From Emticicia sp040253585 (lineage in GTDB: Bacteria > Bacteroidota > Bacteroidia > Cytophagales > Spirosomataceae): a stretch of DNA of 64,000 nucleotides. Each line of letters begins with the position of its first letter. Position 1 is the stretch's first letter. The position numbers and the translations under genes were made by a program. The DNA is taken from assembly GCF_040253585.1 (NCBI RefSeq), contig NZ_JBELAU010000005.1:310001-374000 (forward strand). Direction: 5' to 3'. A model generated the notes under the pieces. The model searched no databases, was not told where the DNA came from, and worked only from the letters and a program-made list of their open reading frames with translations. This document shows, piece by piece, positions 38,701-45,493 of this stretch.

Positions 38701-38799
38701 CAATCCAAAATTAAATTTTAGACTTTGTTGAAAGTAAATATTTTTAAATCCAAAATCTGAAATCCGAAATCCGAAATCTTTTATCATTTTTCCAACCAT
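35710..38799 (-). CDS. Two-component sensor kinase, beta-propeller/Y_Y_Y, LytS-type (first)
   Basis: A 1029-residue kinase with the same order as its downstream paralogue: propeller repeats (GILWIGTYNGLNRYDG, NIWGGTDKGVFC), Y_Y_Y (AASPYNIQYFLEGADGKWTVSSSFEANYNSLRSGSYTF), one membrane helix (about 803-820) and a LytS-type HLNPHFLFNSL kinase domain. The frame opens at 38799 and overlaps the regulator gene by 16 nt, but its first residues (IKDFGFRISDFGF) are encoded by a 7-bp microrepeat. The real start could be an ATG at 38787 or later; the hydrophobic signal begins near residue 32. Confidence 0.88.
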   Translation of the reverse strand: MVGKMIKDFGFRISDFGFKNIYFQQSLKFNFGLVKCTFFILLVFKIFSTKGQQKPFFFSHIKEKDGLSFNNVNCFLKDSKGILWIGTYNGLNRYDGKHFYTYFNTKDKNSLPHSAVHELFEDDKGNIWGGTDKGVFCLNTATGKFKRYQVPKQQEYPVIFNICYDSQKRIWATNDFYVAVLNEKTDSFELPPALKNSFEGGIRKNGFEESPDGKGFWIATRKGLKYYDKNEKKIISAVNSPNSTLFNNHSVSALCKTPYGHYWYMDNELKKLICFDPNNKKIKFLIDLSTQNPNLTGGTLFEDKEHNLWLSTWSYELYLIDYLHGNKITRFKHDNGDITTIAGDFFWTIMQETDGTLWFGSVGGISKSNISGSFYKVYNLNVNTANEQANSIIYVTENPKDSTWWYATSDKKLVKFNSKTTKSESWDLQNSVPNKSKSTPEDVNRLIFLDNQVFLLASNGLWTKRGSGSFKPVEWTPPFDKLIVSDAVIEKGIFYGIAPKSILKWNLKTQQLDSIFFESAELKKTVSLTKPTFVKDKLWVITDNGLLFTTDKNKLKKVRMKNSDEDESIDAFYSNFTADRKGNLLIAKKGDGLIYYNTVSDSSKQIKQQDGLINDHVMAVTEDKNEKIWTACYNQFSIFNPKLNSFYNFTLPLSENNHAYINQLMTLSNGNIIGNVRDIIVEFYPDKYKFRPQKDKPLVSMIAVNGIETSLHHQKNINLQPHENSLQIKFGMLTDNAASPYNIQYFLEGADGKWTVSSSFEANYNSLRSGSYTFRLKAIAKDKSWETEETSFKIFIATPFYKTTWFIILCILAVAGLIYGYVRSQNNQRKKIHHLQLQSTRLEKDKTEIQYQNLINHLNPHFLFNSLTSLNSLIITEPKTASKFLQKLSAIYRYILQSKEKETVQLEHELNFVKNYIDLQKSRFEDGLQIEINIDEDYLTYGVVPVTLQNLFENAIKHNIIEDENPLKIDVFIEEDYLVVKNNLQRKGFVETSNKQGLDSLKKLYSYLTFKPFETIETETDFIVKVPLI
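38746..38778. repeat. Degenerate 7-bp tandem repeat at a kinase gene start
   Basis: About five units of GATTTCG/GATTTTG (minus strand) lie within the putative N-terminal coding part of the first kinase. Unit length is not a multiple of three. Confidence 0.7.
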
Positions 38800-39557
38800 T
38801 TTTTAAAAATTGGGGCTTTTTGGCGACTAATATCAATCTCAATACTTTGATAAGGCTCTTTCAGTTTTAGCATAAGTTTAGAATTTTCTAAACCCCAAAC
38901 ACGGCTAATTATATCAATATTTACGATGTACTGACGGTTGACTCTATAAAATCGGTCGGGGTCGAGCATGGCTTCTATTTCATCCATCGTATCACCATCT
39001 ACAACATACTTATCGTTGGCTTTTGTATGAATAAACACCAATGAGTCATACTTAAAAAAGGCAATCTCAGAAGTTTTTATTGGCACCCAAGCGTTTCGAT
39101 GGCTACATAAAAAATGTTCTTTATACACTGGTTTTGCCGAGCCACCCGACTGCAACATTTCAACCAAGCGATTGATGTCGAGTGAGGATTTCGACTGGCT
39201 TTTATTGATATTCTTTGCTTTCTGAATGGCTTTTTCTAAATCTTCGGGTTCGACAGGTTTTAATAAATAATCAATCCCGTTTACCTTGAAAGCCTTGATT
39301 GCATATTCGTTATACGAAGTAGTAAAAATAATTGGACACGAAAGCGTAAATTTTTCAAAAATCTCAAAACTTACTCCATCTGCCAGCTGTATATCTGCAA
39401 AAATCACATCAGGTTCGGCATTTTCACCCAGCCATCGAAGGGTAGTTTTTACACTTGGTAAAACCTCCAAAATTTTAATATCAGCATCAATTTCAGCTAT
39501 TTTGAAGGTTAACTCCTTCGCAACTAACTTTTCGTCTTCAATTATAATGGCATTCAT
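38784..39557 (-). CDS. LytTR-family response regulator
   Basis: A 257-residue regulator: a receiver domain (IIIEDEKLVAKEL; phospho-acceptor Asp55 in VIFADIQLADG; Lys in YLLKPVE) and a C-terminal LytTR DNA-binding domain (about 150-255; FLCSHRNAWVPIKTSEIAFFKYD, FYRVNRQYIVNIDII). It is first in a minus-strand operon with the two LytS-type kinases. A 21-bp-spaced tandem repeat lies 111 bp upstream, suggesting autoregulation or cross-regulation by the orphan LytTR protein at 24445. Confidence 0.92.
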   Translation of the reverse strand: MNAIIIEDEKLVAKELTFKIAEIDADIKILEVLPSVKTTLRWLGENAEPDVIFADIQLADGVSFEIFEKFTLSCPIIFTTSYNEYAIKAFKVNGIDYLLKPVEPEDLEKAIQKAKNINKSQSKSSLDINRLVEMLQSGGSAKPVYKEHFLCSHRNAWVPIKTSEIAFFKYDSLVFIHTKANDKYVVDGDTMDEIEAMLDPDRFYRVNRQYIVNIDIISRVWGLENSKLMLKLKEPYQSIEIDISRQKAPIFKKWLEK

Positions 39558-39647
39558 GGCTAATTCTTGTTTACTGTCGTAGATTTAAAATACTAATCAA
39601 ATTTATTTTTAAAATCACTCAATTGCAAAAATTCGTATTTCAATAGC

Positions 39648-39689
39648 AGATTATTCAAAATGAATGGTAGGAAAACAAAAACGAATGGT
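39648..39689 (-). promoter_or_regulatory. LytTR-type tandem repeat before the response regulator
   Basis: On the minus strand, ACCATTCGTTTTTGTTTT starts at 39689 and ACCATTCATTTTGAATAAT at 39668, 21 bp apart; the second starts 111 bp before the ATG at 39557. The first copy shares ACCATTCGTTTTTG with the repeat before the orphan LytTR gene. Confidence 0.7.
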
Positions 39690-39701
39690 TCTATAATTTT
39701 T

Positions 39702-39743
39702 ACTATTCAAATCGTTTTTTTTACATCTCAACCTTATTTTTTT
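39702..39743 (+). promoter_or_regulatory. Possible LytTR-type repeat before the globin gene
   Basis: ACTATTCA at 39702 is a good match; the copy 21 bp on, ACATCTCA at 39723, is weak. It ends in the 74-95 bp range before the globin ATG. Confidence 0.35.
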
Positions 39744-39796
39744 GTAAAAAAGTATTAAGTTGGCAACCTTTGTTGCACAACTCAACAAACCACCAA

Positions 39797-40198
39797 ATGA
39801 CACAAGCACAAATAATATTAGTTAGGCAAAGTTGGAGAAAATTAGATGGAATAAGCCCTATCCTACTCGGTGATGTATTCTACACCAAACTTTTTTTAGA
39901 TTCGCCTCAACTAAAAAAAATGTTTAAATCATCTAAAGAAGAACAAGCAAAAAAACTAATTGATATGCTTCACTCAATTATCGTCAACCTCGAACGCCTC
40001 AGCGAGTTTACGGATGAAATAAAAGCAATGGCCATACGGCATGTTGGCTATGGTGTTGAACCCAAGCACTATGCCTTAGTGGGAAATGCTTTAATTTGGA
40101 CCTTGCAAAACGCTCTTGGAAAAGATTGGAATCCCAGCCTCGAAGAAGCTTGGCTCGCTTGCTATACAACCCTTACCAAACAAATGCTTGATGCCTGA
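39797..40198 (+). CDS. Single-domain globin (haemoglobin-like)
   Basis: A 133-residue globin starting MTQAQIILVRQSWRKLDGISPILLGDVFYTKLF. It has a distal-side segment (KKMFKSSKEEQAKKLIDMLHSII), the proximal haem His in AIRHVGYGVEPKHYALVGNALIWTL and C-terminal EEAWLACYTTLTKQML. This is the bacterial haemoglobin (Vgb/Hmp-type) fold without a reductase domain, suited to O2 or NO handling. An in-frame start at 39770 is possible; I prefer 39797 by family length. Confidence 0.88.
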   Translation: MTQAQIILVRQSWRKLDGISPILLGDVFYTKLFLDSPQLKKMFKSSKEEQAKKLIDMLHSIIVNLERLSEFTDEIKAMAIRHVGYGVEPKHYALVGNALIWTLQNALGKDWNPSLEEAWLACYTTLTKQMLDA

Positions 40199-40209
40199 TG
40201 TACAATTCA

Positions 40210-40221
40210 ATGATACTATTT
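40210..40221 (-). promoter_or_regulatory. Isolated half-copy of the ArsR operator
   Basis: ATGATACTATTT is identical to 12 bases of the reverse complement of the operator at 40269-40290, 48 bp away. The other arm is not conserved, so it may be a weak accessory site or a relic. Confidence 0.35.
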
Positions 40222-40262
40222 AGTAAACAAACCGAACAATTTACCGATTTCCCAAAAACTAC

Positions 40263-40294
40263 TTGCACTATATGAAAATAGTATCATATATTTG
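40263..40294 (+). promoter_or_regulatory. arsR-type gene promoter overlapped by operator 1
   Basis: TTG at 40263-40265 and a perfect -7 box TATATTTG at 40287-40294 are 21 bp apart. The inverted repeat TATATGA-N8-TCATATA (40269-40290) fills the spacer and overlaps the -7 box, the classic position for repression by an ArsR-family dimer. Confidence 0.75.
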
Positions 40295-40315
40295 TATTGA
40301 AATCAAAAACAAGAA

Positions 40316-40630
40316 ATGATAGCAGAAGCAAACGACATAATAATCAACAAAGAGAAGTTTGAAAAAGCAGCTTATATTTTGAAAGCGGTGGCTCATCCTA
40401 CCCGTTTGGCTATTATTCAATTATTGGATGCACAAGAAAATCTCATGGTCAACGAAATCTGTGAAACACTCAAATGTGAACAATCGCTGATTTCGCACCA
40501 CCTGATAAACATGAAATTGCGTGGTATTCTCCAATCACATAAAGATGGGCTAAACGTATATTATTCGCTGAAAGAAAGAGAGGTTACCAATCTCTTGACT
40601 TGTATCGAAAATTGTAGTTGCAATATGTAA
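40316..40630 (+). CDS. ArsR/SmtB-family repressor, possible sulfide/persulfide sensor
   Basis: A 104-residue winged-helix regulator (KAVAHPTRLAIIQLLDAQENLMVNEICETLKCEQSLISHHLINMKLRGILQSHKDGLNVYYSL). Cysteines are placed at EICETLKC in the DNA-recognition region and in a C-terminal CIENCSC cluster. The BigR/SqrR group of ArsR repressors senses persulfides through paired cysteines and controls ETHE1-like and YeeE/YedE genes, the same gene content as downstream here. Metal sensing through the Cys cluster is the alternative. It likely represses itself through the operator on its promoter. Confidence 0.85.
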   Translation: MIAEANDIIINKEKFEKAAYILKAVAHPTRLAIIQLLDAQENLMVNEICETLKCEQSLISHHLINMKLRGILQSHKDGLNVYYSLKEREVTNLLTCIENCSCNM

Positions 40631-40644
40631 TTTTTTTTAGTAAC

Positions 40645-40666
40645 TATATGAAAACATTATCATATA
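40645..40666 (+). promoter_or_regulatory. ArsR operator 2
   Basis: A perfect copy of TATATGA-N8-TCATATA, 142 bp before the first CstB-like gene. Confidence 0.75.
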
Positions 40667-40808
40667 ACCATAAAAAGCAATTTATTGCAGAAACAGGCAC
40701 TTTTATATCATAAATTTAGTTGTAAATCAACAATACAGTACATTTCCAGCAAGTACACCAAACATTTAAACGCACTTTGAACCAATATTAGTAAAGTATA
40801 TTAGAACC

Positions 40809-42221
40809 ATGGTAGTAGAACAAATTTATACAGGATGCCTCGCTCAAGGAGCTTATTATATCGAGTCAGACGGCGAAGTAGCCATCATCGATCCACTTCG
40901 TGAAGTTCACTCTTATGTAAACAAAGCAGAAAAAAATAATGCCCGAATCAAGTATATTTTCGAGACGCATTTCCATGCTGACTTTGTTTCAGGTCACGTT
41001 GAATTGGCTCAAAAAACTGGTGCATCCATCGTTTATGGCCCAAACGCCACACCATCATTTGAGTGTATTATTGCCGAAGACGAACAAATTTTTGAGGTTG
41101 GAAAAATCAAAATAAAGGTACTTCACACACCAGGCCACACAATGGAGTCGTCGTGTTATTTGCTAATCGACGAAAATGGTGTTGAAAATTGCATTTTCAC
41201 TGGCGATACTTTATTTATAGGTGATGTTGGTCGCCCAGATTTGGCACAAAAATCAAATCTTACTATCGAAGACTTAGCGAGTTATCTATATACTTCTTTA
41301 CACACAAAAATCATGGCCTTGCCCGATAATCTGATTGTCTATCCTGCCCATGGTGCGGGTTCGGCTTGTGGCAAAAACATGAGCAAAGAAACTTATGACA
41401 CGCTCGGAAACCAGAAAAAAGTAAACTATGCACTTCAACCACAAAGCAAAGAACAGTTTATTGCGGCAGTAACGGATGGACTTACGCCGCCACCCTACTA
41501 TTTCCCGAAAAACGTAATGATAAATAAAACGGGGGCAAAAACACTTGACGATGTAAAAACAAGCATTCAAGCACTTTCGCCCGAAGCATTTGAAGTGGCA
41601 GCCAACGAACTCGGTGCTGTAATGCTTGATACTCGTGCGGCTCAAACTTTCAAAGATGGATTTATACCAAATTCTATCAATATTGGCATCAAAGGTGACT
41701 TCGCTCCGTGGGTTGGTACGCTTATCACCGATATTGAACAACCGATTTTATTTATTGCTGACCAAGAAAGTATAGATGAAGTAATTACTCGCCTTTCAAG
41801 AGTTGGCTACGATAATATTGTAGGATATTTAGCTGGTGGTTTTGAAGCATGGAAAGCAGCAGGACAAGAAGTTGATACAATCGAATCAATTTCTGCTGAA
41901 GATTTTGCTAATAAATACGTCGAAAATGAAGGAAAACTTTTGGTAAAAGACGTAAGAAAAGAAACCGAATACCGTGCCGAACACGTAGAAGAAGCCGAAT
42001 GCGTTTCGTTGGCATATTTAAGCAATAATATGGCAGCTTTCTCGAAAGATGAAACAAATTATATTCATTGTGCGGGTGGGTATCGCTCAATGATTGCAGC
42101 ATCAATCTTGAAATCCCGAGGGTATGATAATATCGTAGATATAGCAGGAGGTTTTGCTGCGATAGCAAAGACAGATGTGCCTCGCTCAAACTTTATTTGT
42201 CAATCAAAGCTGAAAGTTTAA
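40809..42221 (+). CDS. CstB-like persulfide dioxygenase-sulfurtransferase (copy 1)
   Basis: A 470-residue three-part protein. The N-terminal metallo-beta-lactamase domain (1-245) has the ETHFHADFVSGH motif (His54, His56, Asp58, His63) and HTPGHTMES, GDTLFIGDVGRPDL and PAHGAGSACG, typical of ETHE1-like persulfide dioxygenases. Next comes a rhodanese domain without the active Cys (about 262-350, LDTRAAQTF...FIADQES), then an active rhodanese with Cys421 in HCAGGYRSMI. This dioxygenase/pseudo-rhodanese/rhodanese order is that of CstB, which converts persulfides to thiosulfate. Normal length; all key residues present. Confidence 0.88.
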   Translation: MVVEQIYTGCLAQGAYYIESDGEVAIIDPLREVHSYVNKAEKNNARIKYIFETHFHADFVSGHVELAQKTGASIVYGPNATPSFECIIAEDEQIFEVGKIKIKVLHTPGHTMESSCYLLIDENGVENCIFTGDTLFIGDVGRPDLAQKSNLTIEDLASYLYTSLHTKIMALPDNLIVYPAHGAGSACGKNMSKETYDTLGNQKKVNYALQPQSKEQFIAAVTDGLTPPPYYFPKNVMINKTGAKTLDDVKTSIQALSPEAFEVAANELGAVMLDTRAAQTFKDGFIPNSINIGIKGDFAPWVGTLITDIEQPILFIADQESIDEVITRLSRVGYDNIVGYLAGGFEAWKAAGQEVDTIESISAEDFANKYVENEGKLLVKDVRKETEYRAEHVEEAECVSLAYLSNNMAAFSKDETNYIHCAGGYRSMIAASILKSRGYDNIVDIAGGFAAIAKTDVPRSNFICQSKLKV

Positions 42222-42256
42222 TAATTATAAGTAATGCTTAGGGTTGAATAAACAAA

Positions 42257-42287
42257 AAAGGTAAGGTCAATTTTATACCTTACCTTT
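42257..42287 (+). terminator. Terminator after CstB-like gene 1
   Basis: An 11-bp perfect stem (AAAGGTAAGGT / ACCTTACCTTT), separating this gene from the YeeE/YedE pair. Confidence 0.75.
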
Positions 42288-42356
42288 CTATAATGCCCTA
42301 ATGATAAAATATAGTCTCATCAACATCAAAAGTATAAAGTTAAAATTCAAAAAAAT

Positions 42357-42923
42357 ATGATAGAACTCATCAAACAACCGTGGCATTGGGCAGTAGCAGG
42401 TGTGATGATTGGCCTAACAGTTCCGATTTTACTGCTCATTGGCAATAAAACTTTCGGAATCTCTTCATCGCTTCGCCATATTTGTGCCGCTTGTTTTCCT
42501 GCTGATATTCCTTTTTTCAAATACGATTGGAAAAAAGAAATCTGGAATTTGTTTTTTGTAGTAGGTGTACTTTTAGGTGGAATCATCGCCAATCAATTCT
42601 TATCAAATCCGAATGAATTTATTGTTAATGAAAATACCGTAAAGGATTTAAAAGCATTGGGCGTGACTGATTTTTCGGCCATGATGCCCAATGATATTTT
42701 TGGCGTAGAAAATATTTTCACGCTAAAAGGCTTGATTTTCTTCGTTGTGGGCGGTTTGATGGTCGGTTTCGGAACTCGTTACGCTGGCGGTTGTACGTCT
42801 GGCCACGCAATCATGGGCTTATCGAATTTGCAATTACCTTCATTAATTGCAACTATCAGCTTTATGGTTGGAGGTTTCGCCATGACGCACTTAATTATGC
42901 CTTACATCTTTAAATTATTCTAA
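42357..42923 (+). CDS. YeeE/YedE-family membrane protein, first half
   Basis: A 188-residue membrane protein with about four or five helices and the YeeE/YedE motif GTRYAGGCTSGHAIMGLSNLQLPS, whose Cys is part of the sulfur-compound path in thiosulfate transporters of this family. It is the N-terminal half of a split transporter; the next gene, 2 bp away, supplies the second half. Thiosulfate or a related sulfur compound is the likely substrate, matching the neighbouring persulfide enzymes. Confidence 0.87.
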   Translation: MIELIKQPWHWAVAGVMIGLTVPILLLIGNKTFGISSSLRHICAACFPADIPFFKYDWKKEIWNLFFVVGVLLGGIIANQFLSNPNEFIVNENTVKDLKALGVTDFSAMMPNDIFGVENIFTLKGLIFFVVGGLMVGFGTRYAGGCTSGHAIMGLSNLQLPSLIATISFMVGGFAMTHLIMPYIFKLF

Positions 42924-42925
42924 TC

Positions 42926-43420
42926 ATGACAAAAGCAAATATAGATAATACCGTAATCGAAGAATTTGTGTGTGAAGCACCGAATAATCAAGTAAAAAAA
43001 GAAAGTCTTGCGAGCAATATCAAATACTTGATTGTTGGAACTGTGTTCGGAATTGTATTCGTTAAAGCCGAAATTATTTCTTGGTTCAGAATACAAGAAA
43101 TGTTTCGTCTGCAGTCATTTCACATGTATGGCGTAATCGGCACAGCCGTTGTGGTTGGTCTGATTTCAGTTCAACTGATTAAACGATTCAATATCAAGAC
43201 TTTAGCTGGAGAAACGGTTTCGATTCCTGACAAAACATTCAATAAAGGACAAATCTACGGTGGACTGATTTTTGGACTTGGCTGGGCAATTACGGGAGCT
43301 TGCCCTGGGCCATTATTTGCTCAAATCGGTAGTGGATTTTTAGCCATTACTGTAACTTTCGCCAGTGCCGTAGCTGGTACATGGCTTTATGGTGCATTCA
43401 AAAACAAACTGCCTCATTGA
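42926..43420 (+). CDS. YeeE/YedE-family membrane protein, second half
   Basis: A 164-residue membrane protein with about four helices and the equivalent Cys motif GLGWAITGACPGPLFAQIGSG. It is coupled to the preceding half-transporter with 2 bp between stop and start, and is followed by a strong terminator. Such split pairs recur beside persulfide dioxygenases in many bacteria. Confidence 0.87.
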   Translation: MTKANIDNTVIEEFVCEAPNNQVKKESLASNIKYLIVGTVFGIVFVKAEIISWFRIQEMFRLQSFHMYGVIGTAVVVGLISVQLIKRFNIKTLAGETVSIPDKTFNKGQIYGGLIFGLGWAITGACPGPLFAQIGSGFLAITVTFASAVAGTWLYGAFKNKLPH

Positions 43421-43439
43421 GCAATAGCATTAAAAGATT

Positions 43440-43475
43440 GAGGTTAGAGAAATGATTAGTCTAACCTCTTTTTTT
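43440..43475 (+). terminator. Rho-independent terminator after the YeeE/YedE pair
   Basis: A 9-bp stem (GAGGTTAGA / TCTAACCTC) followed by seven T residues. Confidence 0.88.
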
Positions 43476-43528
43476 ATTGCCTTTACTCAGCACATTCAAC
43501 AGTTTTGAACGAAAATTACAGAGAAATC

Positions 43529-44407
43529 ATGCAAAAGTCGATTCCAATCATCACCATCGAACAGCTAAATGCGTGCGATAAAAATATCTTGATGAAACTT
43601 GATATTCGTCGATTAGAAGACCATTTAAAAACACTTTCTTCGGCTGACTTTCCGCACAGGCATGACTTCTATAATCTGATTTATATCAAACAAGGAAGCG
43701 GCACTCATGACATTGATTTTAAGCGGTTTATCGTTGAGCCGAATCAACTATTTTTCATGAACGATGGGCAAGTACATGAATGGAATTTAAGCCCTGATAC
43801 CATCGGCTATACACTTTTTTTCAAAAAAGAATTTTATGAAGTCATCGAAAAAGGGCTTTCGCTACAAGCATTACCATTTTTCAATAATAGCACTAATGAT
43901 GCTCCGATGATTGTATTTTCGGAAGAATATAGCCAACGCATTGAAAATCTTTTTGAAGAAATTATTTACGAATTTAAGGCTAATCAACCGCACCGAGACA
44001 CGCTTATAAAATCATTACTCAAAATGATTTTGATACATTCGATTAGAGTTTACGAGCCATTTTATAAAGGCGATTCTACCGAGCTTAATGTATCAAAAAT
44101 TAGAAATTTTGAGATGCTCATCGAAAAGCATTTTAAGGAATACAAATCAGTAAAAGATTTTGCTGATAAACTCAATATTACGGCAAATTACCTAAATGCC
44201 ATTTGTACAAAAACCGTTGGACGAACGGCGGGTGAACTTATTAGAGATAGAATAGTACTCGAAGCAAAACGTCTTTTGTTGCACTCTTCGATTTCGGTTT
44301 GTGAAATGGCTTATCATTTGGGCTATGACGATTGTTCTTATTTTATCAGAGTCTTCAAAAAAGAAGTGGGTTCAACGCCCGAACAATTTCGCTTAATTAA
44401 TCGCTAA
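43529..44407 (+). CDS. AraC-family transcriptional regulator
   Basis: A 292-residue regulator with an N-terminal cupin sensor domain (FPHRHDFYNLIYIKQGSGTHDIDFKRFIVEPNQLFFMNDGQVHEW) and two C-terminal helix-turn-helix motifs (KDFADKLNITANYLNAICTKTVGRTAGELI and VCEMAYHLGYDDCSYFIRVFKKEVGSTPEQF). The frame opens with a TTG at 43505; I take the ATG at 43529. Next to it is a small membrane gene only 4 bp downstream. Ligand unknown. Confidence 0.9.
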   Translation: MQKSIPIITIEQLNACDKNILMKLDIRRLEDHLKTLSSADFPHRHDFYNLIYIKQGSGTHDIDFKRFIVEPNQLFFMNDGQVHEWNLSPDTIGYTLFFKKEFYEVIEKGLSLQALPFFNNSTNDAPMIVFSEEYSQRIENLFEEIIYEFKANQPHRDTLIKSLLKMILIHSIRVYEPFYKGDSTELNVSKIRNFEMLIEKHFKEYKSVKDFADKLNITANYLNAICTKTVGRTAGELIRDRIVLEAKRLLLHSSISVCEMAYHLGYDDCSYFIRVFKKEVGSTPEQFRLINR

Positions 44408-44411
44408 AAAT

Positions 44412-44627
44412 ATGAAACCAACCCTCGATAATTGGAAATTATGGCTCGTTGTAAGCCTTACTCTCGGTTTAGCCCCATTCGTTCCTGAACCTCATATAGT
44501 TGGCAAACTTCGTTGGCTCATGGGTGGTGCAGTAGGCATGAAACCCATTGATTGGCTCGATTTAGTTCAACATGGATTTCCATTTGTGCTTCTATTTAGA
44601 GCATTATTTGTTAAATTTCGCAAATAG
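44412..44627 (+). CDS. Small membrane protein
   Basis: A 71-residue protein with two hydrophobic segments (WKLWLVVSLTLGLAPF and FPFVLLFRALFV) and a PEPHIVGKLRWLMGGAVGM loop. Close relatives in Bacteroidota are often labelled RND transporter, a label this size does not support. It is coupled to the AraC regulator gene (4-bp gap). Function unknown. Confidence 0.7.
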   Translation: MKPTLDNWKLWLVVSLTLGLAPFVPEPHIVGKLRWLMGGAVGMKPIDWLDLVQHGFPFVLLFRALFVKFRK

Positions 44628-44788
44628 TACATTTCCAATATCAGATTTAGGACTTTTTACGGATAAACAAATACCAAAATAGCTAAAAAGTACTACATAA
44701 TAAATGGAAAAGCCTACAAAAAAGTAAATAATTCTACCGAAATTTGCACCGAAGTTTAATTCTAATAGTAAATAATCACATTAAATAT

Positions 44789-45175
44789 ATGTTTGGCAAA
44801 GGTTCGAAATTATATAGCATTTTTGCGATGAAATGTCCAAGATGCCACGAGGGTGACGTTTTTGAAACCCAAAATCCTTATAAAAAAATGACCGCAGTTA
44901 AAGAAACTTGCTCGCACTGTGGGCTTCGTTATGAAAAGGAAATGGGCTTTTTCTACGGAGCAATGTATGTGAGTTATATGCTCAACATTGCACTTTTCGT
45001 TACTTCAGTAGTAGCTTATTTTATTTTACTTGACCAATACATCAGCGGCACTACGCTTATGATAATTTACGTTTCGCTGACTGCTATTTTAATGCCCGTT
45101 TATTATCGACTTTCACGCACAATTTGGCTTAACTTTTTTAATAGTTATGACCCCGAAAAACGTGGGGCAAAATAA
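44789..45175 (+). CDS. DUF983 zinc-ribbon membrane protein
   Basis: A 128-residue protein. An N-terminal zinc ribbon (MKCPRCHEGDVF...KETCSHCGLRYEKE) is followed by two membrane helices (about 58-82 and 88-108) and a basic tail, the DUF983 layout. I start it at the ATG at 44789; the frame is open upstream to 44744 through a non-ATG codon. Function is unknown. It is followed by a hairpin terminator. Confidence 0.82.
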   Translation: MFGKGSKLYSIFAMKCPRCHEGDVFETQNPYKKMTAVKETCSHCGLRYEKEMGFFYGAMYVSYMLNIALFVTSVVAYFILLDQYISGTTLMIIYVSLTAILMPVYYRLSRTIWLNFFNSYDPEKRGAK

Positions 45176-45493
45176 TGTTATTGTAAAGGAGTGTAAACAA
45201 AATACGCTCCTTACTTATTTATAAAACACTGATATTCAAAACATTAACAACTACTTTATTCTTTCTTTCTCACTTTTTACTGCATTTATAGTATAAATCA
45301 TCGAACATGATTTTCATCATTTTTTTGGTGGTAACATTCTGCAAACTTTGACTCATTAATTCAACAAAACACTCGAATCACGATGAACAATCTTTGCTCT
45401 AACCGTTGCCCGTAAATGAATTTATTTTCTCCATCTATATGAAAATATTATCATTTAAACATTCAAAACAATCATCCAAAAAATATTAAAACA
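45176..45493. other. 318-bp intergenic region with terminator and operator 3
   Basis: Contains a hairpin terminator for the DUF983 gene (45183-45214; arms GTAAAGGAGTGTA and TACGCTCCTTAC with a bulge) and, 36 bp before the second CstB-like gene, ArsR operator 3. I see no gene. Confidence 0.7.
45436..45457 (+). promoter_or_regulatory. ArsR operator 3
   Basis: TATATGA-N8-TCATTTA, one base from the perfect inverted repeat, with the spacer AAATATTA similar to operators 1 and 2. Confidence 0.7.

Noticed and set aside
42302..42324. Fourth ArsR operator before the YeeE/YedE pair
   Set aside because: Only one arm (ATGATAA) fits and the spacing to any second arm is wrong.
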